The notes under the pieces: model-generated | Databases searched by the model: none | What the model saw: the letters and a program-made list of their open reading frames with translations, nothing else | What the model was told of the DNA's origin: nothing | Translations under genes and position numbers: made by a program | Source: Jatrophihabitans sp035642535 | GTDB taxonomy: Bacteria; Actinomycetota; Actinomycetes; Mycobacteriales; Jatrophihabitantaceae | Length of the DNA: 64,000 nucleotides | NCBI GenBank assembly: GCA_035642535.1 | Contig: DASQSE010000132.1 | Span: 4,707-68,706, forward strand | Direction of reading: 5' to 3' | Part shown: one piece after another, positions 7,802-14,949 of the stretch | How the letters are laid out: each line of letters begins with the position of its first letter | Numbering within the stretch: the first letter of the stretch is position 1

Positions 7802-8290
7802 TCACACCCAGTAGGTGTCGTGCCGGAGGTAGAAGTCGGCGCGCTCCTCGTCGGTGAGCGTCCGCTCGCCCTTCCCGATCTCGACGAGCCATTCGAAGTA
7901 TTCCTCGCGCGGCGCGCCGGGGGTGAACATCAGCAGCATCGACGCACCCTCGGTCTCGTTCCGGAAGCCGTGCACTCCGCCCTGCGGCACATAGAGGAAA
8001 TCGCCGGCCTCGGCCGCCACCCAGTCGGTTCCGTTGTAGAGGTGCACTACTCCGGAGAGGATGTAGAACGACTCGCCGATCGTCCGGTGGAAGTGCGGGT
8101 CGGGGCCGCCCTGCCCGGTGCCGAACGTCCAGCGGTAGAACCCGAATTCGCGATTCGTGTCTGCGCCGAGGGCGAGGTATTCCACGGTGCCGCCGCGCGA
8201 ATTGACGAGCTCGGGCTGCTCGGCACTGCGCCGCAGTCGCGCGTTGACCTCGCCGTTGTTGCCGAAGTACCTCGGTTCGGGATATGACAC
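7802..8290 (-). CDS. Cupin-domain protein
   Basis: A 162-residue protein with one double-stranded beta-helix domain. Cupin motif 1 is DPHFHRTIGESFYILSG (His66, His68, Glu73) and motif 2 is GDFLYVPQGGVHGF (His107). These four residues should bind a metal ion. Acidic and aromatic residues follow at the C-terminus. It could be a dioxygenase, isomerase or simple binding protein. It lies 12 bp after the tetR gene on the same strand with AGGAGA before its GTG, so it is probably the last gene of the alkB operon. A role in alkane or fatty-alcohol metabolism is an inference from that position. Confidence 0.85.
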   Translation of the reverse strand: MSYPEPRYFGNNGEVNARLRRSAEQPELVNSRGGTVEYLALGADTNREFGFYRWTFGTGQGGPDPHFHRTIGESFYILSGVVHLYNGTDWVAAEAGDFLYVPQGGVHGFRNETEGASMLLMFTPGAPREEYFEWLVEIGKGERTLTDEERADFYLRHDTYWV

Positions 8291-8302
8291 GTCATCTCCT
8301 GT

Positions 8303-8920
8303 CTAGGCGCCCGGCCGGCCGAGCAGTTCGTCGACGAACGGTGCGAAGACCCGCTCCATGTCGTGGGCTGTCGCGGCGGGATCGCGAGCGGGCAGCAACG
8401 CGTGGCTGATCGCGAGCCGGACCAGCGTCTCGGCGAGCAGTCGCGCATCGTCGGGCCGCACCTGGGGCCACACCTCGGGGATCAACGTCGCGACCTGCTC
8501 GCTCGCCAGCGCTTGGCCGAGTCCGGTGAGCAAGCGGTGCAGCTCGCCACCCTCGGCGTCCTTCACGATGAGCTGGACCACCGGCTCGTTGGACGCCAGC
8601 TTCAGGAACAGGTCGAACGCGATGCGCAGCGCGCGGTGCGCGTCGTCGGCGTTCGCGCGCACCGCCTCAGTCACCCGAGCCGTAAGGCCCTCGATCTCCT
8701 TGGTGACGTACGCCTCGACCAGCGCCTGCCGCGAGCCGAACTCGTTGTACAGCGTCTGCCGGCTCACGCCCGCCGCCGCGGCCACATCGGACATCGTGGT
8801 GGCGGCCCACCCGCGGGCCCGGACGAGATCTTCGACCGCAGTGACGACCGTCTCCCGCAACAGATTGCGCGCCGCCGTCTGGAACGGCACGCGCACCGTC
8901 GGGGCTGGCTCGGCATTCAT
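8303..8920 (-). CDS. TetR-family regulator of the alkane hydroxylase operon
   Basis: A 205-residue TetR/AcrR protein. The helix-turn-helix is in TMSDVAAAAGVSRQTLYNEFGS at about residues 40-63, and the rest forms the ligand-binding domain. The ATG at 8920 overlaps the rubredoxin stop (ATGA), so the repressor is made from the same message as alkB and rubredoxin. This is the arrangement of the AlkX/AlkU-type regulators known in Dietzia, Rhodococcus and Gordonia, which respond to fatty acids from alkane oxidation. The likely operator is the perfect palindrome upstream of alkB. Confidence 0.9.
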   Translation of the reverse strand: MNAEPAPTVRVPFQTAARNLLRETVVTAVEDLVRARGWAATTMSDVAAAAGVSRQTLYNEFGSRQALVEAYVTKEIEGLTARVTEAVRANADDAHRALRIAFDLFLKLASNEPVVQLIVKDAEGGELHRLLTGLGQALASEQVATLIPEVWPQVRPDDARLLAETLVRLAISHALLPARDPAATAHDMERVFAPFVDELLGRPGA

Positions 8921-9087
8921 GCTGTGTCCATCGGCACGAAGTCGACCTTCTCACGAACGCCGCAGTCGGGGCAGCACCAGTCGTCCGGCACCGCGGCCCA
9001 GTGCGTCCCGGCCGCAAAGCCCTCGCGCGGCTCGCCGGTCGCCTCGTCGTACACGTAGTCGCAGACCTCGCACCGATACCGCGCCAA
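8917..9087 (-). CDS. Rubredoxin
   Basis: A 56-residue iron protein with two CxxC-type knuckles, CEVCDY (Cys6, Cys9) and CCPDCG (Cys39, Cys42). A single Fe would bind to four Cys residues. WCCPDCG is of the type that pairs with AlkB. It passes electrons from rubredoxin reductase to the AlkB di-iron centre; no reductase gene is in the window. The start is a TTG at 9087, chosen because GAGAGGA precedes it by about 9 nt and the mature domain begins immediately. Longer in-frame readings run back into alkB. It overlaps tetR by 4 bp. Confidence 0.9.
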   Translation of the reverse strand: MARYRCEVCDYVYDEATGEPREGFAAGTHWAAVPDDWCCPDCGVREKVDFVPMDTA

Positions 9088-9100
9088 GTCGGGAATCCTC

Positions 9101-10324
9101 TCAAGCGGCGGACGCCGCGTCGGTGTCCGGCGGCACGCCGTAGCGCGCCAGGATCTTCGCACGCTTGCTCGGCTGGATGTTCGCGAGCGTCACGTCACCG
9201 CCGTAGTGCGCGAGCACCCGCTTGTCCATGACCCGACGCCACAGCGGCGGGAAGTAGGCGAGCAGCACCATCGCCGCGTATCCGGCGGGCAGTTGCGGCG
9301 AGTTGTCGAAGTGGCGCAGCGCCTGGTAGCGACGCGTCGGGTTCGCGTGGTGGTCGCTGTGCCGCTGCAGGTGGTAGAGGAACAGGTTTGTCGTCAGGTG
9401 ATTGTTGTTCCAGCTGTGCCGCGGCGTCACCCGCTCGTAGCGCCCGTTCGGCAGCGTTGCCCGCAGCAGGCCGTAGTGCTCCAGGTAGTTGACGGCCTCG
9501 AGCAGACTGAACGCGAGCACTGCCTGGAGCAGTAGGTAGGGCAGCACCACGACACCGAACAAGACAACGAGCACCGCCCACAGCACGACCGTCATCGCCC
9601 AGGCGTTGAGCACGTCGTTACGCAGCGACAGGCCTCCCCAACTACCCTTGCCCATCCGGCGCAGGCGCTTCTTCTCGAGCCGCCAGCCGTTCCGCACGCT
9701 GCCGACCACGGTGCGCGGCCAGAACCGCCAGAACGACTCGCCCAGCCGGCTGGTGGCCGGGTCGTCAGGCGTCGCAACCCGGACATGGTGGCCGCGGTTG
9801 TGCTCGATGAAGAAGTGTCCGTACCCGCACGGGGCGAGCGCGATGCGGGCGAACCAGCGTTCGAGATGCTCCTTCTTGTGGCCGAGTTCGTGCGCGGTGT
9901 TGATCGCGACGCCGTTCAGCATGCCGAGCGTGGTGGCGACGCCGAGCCGATCCACGATCGGCAGCCCGCCGTGCCGGGTCATCAACCAGAGGCCGACGAA
10001 CAGAGTCAGGAACTGCAGCGGCAGGAACAGATAGGTGATCCACCGGTAGTAGCGATCATGCTCGAGCCAAGCGACGACCTCCTCCGGAGGGTTGCTCGCG
10101 TCGTCGCCGATCACCAGGTCGAGCAGCGGGATCATGCCGTACACGACCATCGGGCCGATCCACCAGAACACGCCCGAACCGGAGACGTTGACCAGGCCCC
10201 AACCTCCGAACATGAAGAGGGGGACGACCGTGCCGAGCAGCCACAGATAGCGCTTGCGATCACGCCAGGCGGGGCGTTCGTCACCGACTGCTACCGCCCG
10301 TCCGGACAGGGAACCGTTCCGCAT
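9101..10324 (-). CDS. alkB: Alkane 1-monooxygenase
   Basis: A 407-residue integral membrane di-iron enzyme that hydroxylates medium- or long-chain n-alkanes at the terminal carbon. The diagnostic histidine boxes are HELGH (about 145-149), EHNRGHH (about 174-180) and RHSDHH (about 321-326), plus the NYLEHYGL motif (about 279-286). Several hydrophobic helices precede and separate them. The ATG at 10324 has a GAGG ribosome-binding site 8 nt upstream; an in-frame GTG at 10333 is the alternative. It is the first gene of an alkB-rubredoxin-tetR-cupin operon with very short gaps, and it is divergent from pafA. Confidence 0.96.
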   Translation of the reverse strand: MRNGSLSGRAVAVGDERPAWRDRKRYLWLLGTVVPLFMFGGWGLVNVSGSGVFWWIGPMVVYGMIPLLDLVIGDDASNPPEEVVAWLEHDRYYRWITYLFLPLQFLTLFVGLWLMTRHGGLPIVDRLGVATTLGMLNGVAINTAHELGHKKEHLERWFARIALAPCGYGHFFIEHNRGHHVRVATPDDPATSRLGESFWRFWPRTVVGSVRNGWRLEKKRLRRMGKGSWGGLSLRNDVLNAWAMTVVLWAVLVVLFGVVVLPYLLLQAVLAFSLLEAVNYLEHYGLLRATLPNGRYERVTPRHSWNNNHLTTNLFLYHLQRHSDHHANPTRRYQALRHFDNSPQLPAGYAAMVLLAYFPPLWRRVMDKRVLAHYGGDVTLANIQPSKRAKILARYGVPPDTDAASAA

Positions 10325-10366
10325 GCCGAACACCTCGATTTGACACTGCTGTAGGCACCGTCCTGT

Positions 10367-10397
10367 TGATTTACAAAATCATGCCATTTGTAAATCA
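10367..10397. promoter_or_regulatory. Perfect 31-bp palindromic operator upstream of alkB
   Basis: The arms TGATTTACAAA (10367-10377) and TTTGTAAATCA (10387-10397) are exact inverted repeats of 11 bp around a 9-nt spacer. The element is strikingly AT-rich in a high-GC context. It sits about 43 bp upstream of the alkB start and 56 bp upstream of pafA. The likely ligand is the TetR protein encoded in the same operon, because AlkX-type repressors bind long palindromes in alk promoters. An effect on the divergent pafA promoter is conceivable. Confidence 0.75.
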
Positions 10398-10441
10398 GAT
10401 TCGCAAGAGATTTGCCAGCGGAAAGTTCGGCCGCGCCCGTC

Positions 10442-10447
10442 TAGGCT
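10442..10447 (+). promoter_or_regulatory. -10 box of pafA (leaderless start)
   Basis: TAGGCT ends 6 nt before the GTG of pafA and there is no ribosome-binding site. The transcript would begin at the start codon. No convincing -35 hexamer is visible. Confidence 0.45.
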
Positions 10448-10453
10448 TGGCGC

Positions 10454-11812
10454 GTGCACAAGCGCATCGTCGGCATCGAGAACGAGTACGGCGTCACGTG
10501 CACTTTTCACGGCCAGCGGCGGCTCTCGCCGGACGAGGTCGCGCGCTATCTGTTCCGCCGGGTGGTGTCGTGGGGCCGTTCGTCGAACGTGTTCCTCAAG
10601 AACGGGGCGCGTCTGTATCTGGACGTCGGCAGCCATCCCGAATACGCGACGCCCGAGTGCGACTCGCTTGAGAGCCTGGTCGCGCACGACAAGGCGGGCG
10701 AGCGAGTCCTCGAAGGGCTCGTCGTCGACGCCGAGAAGCGACTGCACGACGAGGGCATCGCAGGCGACATCTACTTGTTCAAGAACAACACCGACTCGGC
10801 GGGCAACTCGTACGGCTGCCACGAGAACTACCTCGTCGGCAGGCACGGCGAGTTCAGCCGGCTCGCCGACGTCCTGATCCCGTTCCTCGTGACGCGGCAA
10901 CTGATCTGCGGCGCCGGCAAGGTGCTGCAGACCCCGCGCGGCGCCGTGTACTGCGTCAGCCAGCGTGCCGAGCACATCTGGGAAGGCGTCTCGTCGGCGA
11001 CCACGCGCAGCCGTCCGATCATCAACACCCGCGACGAGCCCCACGCGGACGCCGAGCGCTACCGCCGGCTGCACGTCATCGTCGGCGACTCGAACATGAG
11101 CGAGGCGACGACGTTGCTCAAGGTCGGCTCGGCGGACCTCGTGCTGCGGATGATCGAGCACGGCGTGACGTTCCGCGACCTCAGTCTCGAGAACCCGATC
11201 CGGGCCATTCGCGAGATCAGCCACGACCTCACCGGCACCCGGCCGGTCCGGCTCGCCGCGGGCCGCAGCGCGTCCGCGCTCGAGATCCAGCGCGAGTACT
11301 ACGGCCGGGCCGTCGATTTCCTCGCCAAGACCGGCGAGGACGCCGCCGTGAAGCGAGTGGTCGAGCTGTGGGGGCGCACGCTGGACGCCATCGAGCAGCA
11401 GGATCTGTCCCTTGTCGACCGGGAGATCGACTGGGCGACGAAGTTCCAGCTGATCGAGCGCTACCGCGCCAAGCACGGCCTGCCGCTCTCCTCGCCGCGC
11501 GTCGCGCAACTCGACCTGGCCTACCACGACATCTCCCGCGGCCGCGGGCTCTACTACCTGCTCCAGTCGCGCGGCGCGGTCGAACGGGTGGTCTCCGACC
11601 TGGCCATCTTCGAGGCGAAGAGCGTCCCGCCGCAGACCACGCGCGCGAAGTTGCGCGGCGATTTCATCCGTCGTGCACAGGAGCGGCGACGCGATTTCAC
11701 CGTCGACTGGGTGCATCTGAAACTCAACGACCAGGCCCAGCGCACCGTGCTCTGCAAGGACCCATACCGCAGCGTGGACGAGCGCGTGGAGAAGCTGATC
11801 GCGTCGATGTAA
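10454..11812 (+). CDS. pafA: Pup--protein ligase PafA
   Basis: A 452-residue enzyme that uses ATP to activate the C-terminal glutamate of Pup and joins it to a substrate lysine. The sequence follows mycobacterial PafA almost throughout. It has GIENEYGVTCTFHGQRRLS at the N-terminus (an acidic Mg-ATP strand), then ARLYLDVGSHPEYATPECD, then FKNNTDSAGNSYGCHENYL, then TTRSRPIINTRDEPHAD, ending RTVLCKDPYRSVDERV. It is glutamine-synthetase-like in fold. It is separated from prcA by an inserted block of about 4.4 kb and is followed 31 bp later by pafB. Confidence 0.98.
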   Translation: MHKRIVGIENEYGVTCTFHGQRRLSPDEVARYLFRRVVSWGRSSNVFLKNGARLYLDVGSHPEYATPECDSLESLVAHDKAGERVLEGLVVDAEKRLHDEGIAGDIYLFKNNTDSAGNSYGCHENYLVGRHGEFSRLADVLIPFLVTRQLICGAGKVLQTPRGAVYCVSQRAEHIWEGVSSATTRSRPIINTRDEPHADAERYRRLHVIVGDSNMSEATTLLKVGSADLVLRMIEHGVTFRDLSLENPIRAIREISHDLTGTRPVRLAAGRSASALEIQREYYGRAVDFLAKTGEDAAVKRVVELWGRTLDAIEQQDLSLVDREIDWATKFQLIERYRAKHGLPLSSPRVAQLDLAYHDISRGRGLYYLLQSRGAVERVVSDLAIFEAKSVPPQTTRAKLRGDFIRRAQERRRDFTVDWVHLKLNDQAQRTVLCKDPYRSVDERVEKLIASM

Positions 11813-11843
11813 GCGGGTCGCACGATCTGCAAGGATCGAACAC

Positions 11844-12866
11844 ATGAGCAGCCGTGGCACCGCTTCGCGCGGCGCCACGCGCGGGGGGCGCGGGGGCATT
11901 AGTTTCGAGGACATGGCCGCCCGGCGCGCAGAGCGACTCGTCAATCTGGTGATCTGCCTGCTGTCGACGCGCCAGTTCCTGACCGCCGAACGCATCCGCG
12001 ACGCGGTACCCGGCTACGAGGGCGCGGACGGCTCCAAGGCGACCGACGAAGCGTTCAAGCGCATGTTCGAGCGGGACAAGGCAGAGCTTCGCGAGCTGGG
12101 CATCCCGCTCGAGACCGGTCGCAACAGCAGCTTCGACGCGGAGGACGGCTATCGCATTCGGCGCGGCGCGTACGAACTGCCGCCCATCGAGTTCGACGCC
12201 GCCGAGGCGGCAGCGGTGGGGCTCGCGGCGCGGCTGTGGCAGTCCGCGACGCTGGGCCAGGCCGCGCGCTCCGCGCTGATCAAGCTGCGCGCCGCGGGCA
12301 CCGAGGTCATCTCCACCGACGCCCCCGGCGCGATCGCGGTGCTCGATGCCAGCGACCCGAGCCTCCCGGTGCTGCTCGACGCCGCGCGCACGGCCACCGT
12401 GGTGCGCTTCGACTACCTGAAGTCCGGCGCCGACGCGCCCGAGACGCGCACCCTCGAGCCGTGGGGCGTGCTCTCCTGGCGGCGTCGCTGGTACGTCGCC
12501 GGGTTCGACCGCGACCGCGGCGAGCCGCGCAGCTTCCGGCTCTCGCGGCTCGTCGGCCCGGTCGAGACCGTCGGCAGGCCGGGCGCGTTCGAGCGGCCGG
12601 AGAAGGTCGATCTCGTCGACATGGTCGCCGGCCGGGGGCCGGGCGACGAACGGCTCGCGCTGGTGCGGGTGCAGGGTTCGGGGGCCGGCCAGCTGCGCCG
12701 CATCGCGCAGTCCGAGGTCGACGGCGTGCTGACCATCAGCTTCGCCGACACGCAGTGGCTGGCCCGGATCATCGCGAGCGCCGGCTCGCATGCGCAGGCC
12801 GTCGAGCCGCCGGATCTCGTCGGCGCCGTGGTGGATCGGTTGCGGGCTTCGGCAGGGCAGAGCTGA
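11844..12866 (+). CDS. pafB: WYL-domain regulator PafB
   Basis: A 340-residue transcriptional regulator. An N-terminal winged helix-turn-helix (about residues 30-95, including RLVNLVICLLSTRQFLTAERI) is followed by a WYL domain around residues 185-235. The WYL domain contains VVRFDYLK and WRRRWYVAGFDRDRGEPRSFRLSRL. PafB and PafC act together in actinobacteria as a DNA-damage-responsive activator that is independent of LexA. The stop and the pafC start share one base (TGATG), which fits equimolar production of the two partners. Confidence 0.95.
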   Translation: MSSRGTASRGATRGGRGGISFEDMAARRAERLVNLVICLLSTRQFLTAERIRDAVPGYEGADGSKATDEAFKRMFERDKAELRELGIPLETGRNSSFDAEDGYRIRRGAYELPPIEFDAAEAAAVGLAARLWQSATLGQAARSALIKLRAAGTEVISTDAPGAIAVLDASDPSLPVLLDAARTATVVRFDYLKSGADAPETRTLEPWGVLSWRRRWYVAGFDRDRGEPRSFRLSRLVGPVETVGRPGAFERPEKVDLVDMVAGRGPGDERLALVRVQGSGAGQLRRIAQSEVDGVLTISFADTQWLARIIASAGSHAQAVEPPDLVGAVVDRLRASAGQS

Positions 12867-13819
12867 TGGCCGTCACGTCGAACGAGGAGCGGCTGCCGCG
12901 GCTGCTCGCGCTCGTCCCGTACCTGCAGGCCCGTCCCGGCATCGAGGTGGAGCGTGCCGCGGCGGATTTCGGGGTCACCGAGGCGCAACTGCGCAAGGAC
13001 CTCACGCTGCTCTGGATGTGCGGGCTGCCCGGGCACGGCCCCGGCGACCTGATCGATCTCTCCTTCGAGGGCGACACGGTGTCGGTGATCTTCGATGCCG
13101 GCATGTCCCGGCCGTTGCGATTGACCGCTGAGGAAGCGCTCGCCCTAGTAGTCGCGTTGCGCACGTTGGCCGAGACGCCGGGACTCGTCGACTCGGACGC
13201 GGTGCAGCGTGCCCTCGCCAAGGTGGAGGCCGCCGCGGGCGGCGCGGTGGACGACTCCACGGTTACTGTCGCGCTCGACTACACACAGCGGCTGCTGCCC
13301 GTGCTGCGCCGGGCGCTGGACGAGCGACGCGCGCTGCGGCTGCGGTACTACAGCGCGTCCCGCGACGAGACCGGCGAGCGGACCATCGATCCGGTGCGCC
13401 TGTTCGAAGCCGACGGGCGGACCTATCTCGAGGCATGGTGCCGGCAGGCCGAGGGCATGCGGGTCTTCCGGCTGGATCGAATGGAGGATCTCGCGCTGCT
13501 CGACGAGCAGGCGGCGGTGCCCGAGGACGTGCAGTTGCGCGACCTCTCCGAGGGCGTCTACCAACCGGCGGCCGAGCACCTGCTGGTCGAGCTGCGCCTG
13601 GGTCGGGCGTATGCCTGGGTGGCCGACTACTACGCCGCCGAGGAGATCGCCGAGGACGGCGACCAGCTCCGGCTCAGCCTGCGGGTGGCCGATCCGGGTT
13701 GGGTGCGGGCGCTCGTGCTCGGCTCGGCCGGCCAGGCCGAGGTGCTGGCGCCGGAGTGGCTGGCCGACGACATCCGCAACGAGGCCGCGCGGGCCCTCGC
13801 CGCGTACGCGGCGAAGTAG
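12866..13819 (+). CDS. pafC: WYL-domain regulator PafC
   Basis: A 317-residue paralogue of PafB. The N-terminus (MAVTSNEERLPRLLALVPYL) leads into a winged-helix segment. The WYL region has RRALRLRYYSASRDETGERTI-like and GRTYLEAWCRQAEGMRVFRLDRM-like strands (about residues 150-205), followed by the WCX extension. PafB/PafC heterodimers bind promoters of DNA repair genes after genotoxic stress. The ATG at 12866 overlaps the pafB stop by one base, which fixes the start. Confidence 0.95.
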   Translation: MAVTSNEERLPRLLALVPYLQARPGIEVERAAADFGVTEAQLRKDLTLLWMCGLPGHGPGDLIDLSFEGDTVSVIFDAGMSRPLRLTAEEALALVVALRTLAETPGLVDSDAVQRALAKVEAAAGGAVDDSTVTVALDYTQRLLPVLRRALDERRALRLRYYSASRDETGERTIDPVRLFEADGRTYLEAWCRQAEGMRVFRLDRMEDLALLDEQAAVPEDVQLRDLSEGVYQPAAEHLLVELRLGRAYAWVADYYAAEEIAEDGDQLRLSLRVADPGWVRALVLGSAGQAEVLAPEWLADDIRNEAARALAAYAAK

Positions 13820-13828
13820 GCTGCAGCA

Positions 13829-14035
13829 GTGATGTGGGTGCCGATCGCTGCGTGGGGGGCTGCCGTGCTGATCGCCCTCGTCGTGCTCGGCTTCTGCGCG
13901 TACGAGATCGCCTGGAAGGCGAACCGGCTGCGGCGTGACCTCCGCGAGATGCAGACCCTCGCCGACGAGCTGGACGAGCTGCGCGCTCAGCTCGCCGCGA
14001 CCCAACGACGCATTGCCGCCACCGGCACGCGGTGA
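13829..14035 (+). CDS. Small membrane protein with coiled-coil tail in the tatA position
   Basis: A 68-residue protein. One hydrophobic helix (about 4-27) is followed by a charged helical tail (RLRRDLREMQTLADELDELRAQL) with heptad-like leucines. It sits exactly where tatA lies in mycobacteria and streptomycetes, between pafC and tatC. It lacks the TatA signature, an FG hinge followed by an amphipathic helix with LP. It might be a divergent TatB-like or unrelated protein. GTG 13829 and ATG 13832 are adjacent possible starts. The stop lies 3 bp before the tatC start. Confidence 0.7.
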   Translation: MMWVPIAAWGAAVLIALVVLGFCAYEIAWKANRLRRDLREMQTLADELDELRAQLAATQRRIAATGTR

Positions 14036-14038
14036 GCC

Positions 14039-14911
14039 GTGAAGCTCCGTCGGAGATCGAGGAACCCCGAGGGCCGGATGCCGGTCCTCGACCACCTGCG
14101 CGAGCTGCGCAGGCGCGTCATCATCATGCTGATCATCGTGGCCGTCGGCGCGGTGGCCGGCTGGTTGCTCTACGGCCACGTCCTCGACATCCTGCGCCAC
14201 CCGTATTGCTCGGTGCCGGCGAAGTACCGGTTCCAGGCGGCGGGCGACACGCAGTGTCAGTTGATCTACCACGGCGTGCTCGACGGTTTCACCACGCGGC
14301 TGAAGGTCTCGATGATTGCCGGCGCGGTGCTGACCGGCCCGCTGTGGCTGTATCAGATCTGGGCGTTCGTCACGCCCGGGCTGCGTAAGAACGAGCGCAA
14401 GTACACGCTGGTCTTCATCTTCACCTCGACGGTGTTGTTCGCCTGCGGCATGTCGCTCGCCTACGTCGTGCTTTCCAAGGGGCTGCGCTTCGTCCTCCAG
14501 CAGGCCGGGTACGGCACGGCGGCGCTGCTGACGCTCAACGACTACATATCGTTCGTCACGCTGATGCTCGTTGTGTTCGGCGCCGCCTTCGAACTTCCGC
14601 TGCTGATCGTGCTGGCGAACTTCGCCGGCGTCCTCCCGTCACGGCTGCTGCGCCGCTCACGCCGCATCGCGATCTTCCTGATCTTCCTGTTCTGCGCGAT
14701 CGCCACGCCGACCACCGACCCGTTCACGATGTGCGCGATGGCGGTGCCGATGGTGCTGCTGTTCGAGGTCGCCGTCCAGATCGCGATCGTGCACGACAAG
14801 CGCAAGGCGCGTCGCGAGGCCGAGGAGCGGGCGCGGCCGCACCTCGAGGACAACGTGCCGTCCGACGTGGACGCCGTCCCGACCAGCCTGGACTGGAGCG
14901 ACTCCACCTAA
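14039..14911 (+). CDS. tatC: Sec-independent protein translocase TatC
   Basis: A 290-residue polytopic membrane protein, the receptor for twin-arginine signal peptides. Residues 17-25 carry the conserved HLRELRRR segment. The family motif PLWLYQIWAFVTPGLRKNE lies at about 101-119, and six hydrophobic helices can be picked out. The last 35 residues are charged and cytoplasmic. GTG 14039 starts the gene 3 bp after the preceding stop. Its cargo in this window should include the Rieske lipoprotein and the 1163-residue giant protein. No tatA is adjacent. Confidence 0.96.
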   Translation: MKLRRRSRNPEGRMPVLDHLRELRRRVIIMLIIVAVGAVAGWLLYGHVLDILRHPYCSVPAKYRFQAAGDTQCQLIYHGVLDGFTTRLKVSMIAGAVLTGPLWLYQIWAFVTPGLRKNERKYTLVFIFTSTVLFACGMSLAYVVLSKGLRFVLQQAGYGTAALLTLNDYISFVTLMLVVFGAAFELPLLIVLANFAGVLPSRLLRRSRRIAIFLIFLFCAIATPTTDPFTMCAMAVPMVLLFEVAVQIAIVHDKRKARREAEERARPHLEDNVPSDVDAVPTSLDWSDST

Positions 14912-14937
14912 CCGCGTCTCCCTCCACGGCGGGTACC

Positions 14938-14943
14938 TACGCT
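14938..14943 (+). promoter_or_regulatory. -10 box of helY (leaderless start)
   Basis: TACGCT ends 6 nt before the ATG of the helicase gene and no ribosome-binding site is present. Transcription would start at the ATG. Confidence 0.4.
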
Positions 14944-14949
14944 GTAGGT

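Noticed and set aside
10367..10397. Palindrome at alkB as an intrinsic terminator
   Set aside because: The stem is AT-rich, has no T tract and lies between two divergent promoters, where an operator is expected.
13829..14035. Annotating the small membrane protein as TatA
   Set aside because: Position fits but the FG hinge, LP motif and amphipathic helix of TatA are absent.
14731..14949. Longer start for helY inside tatC
   Set aside because: The added residues are Arg/Gly/Ala shadows of tatC. ATG 14950 fits the mycobacterial length and has a -10 box just upstream.
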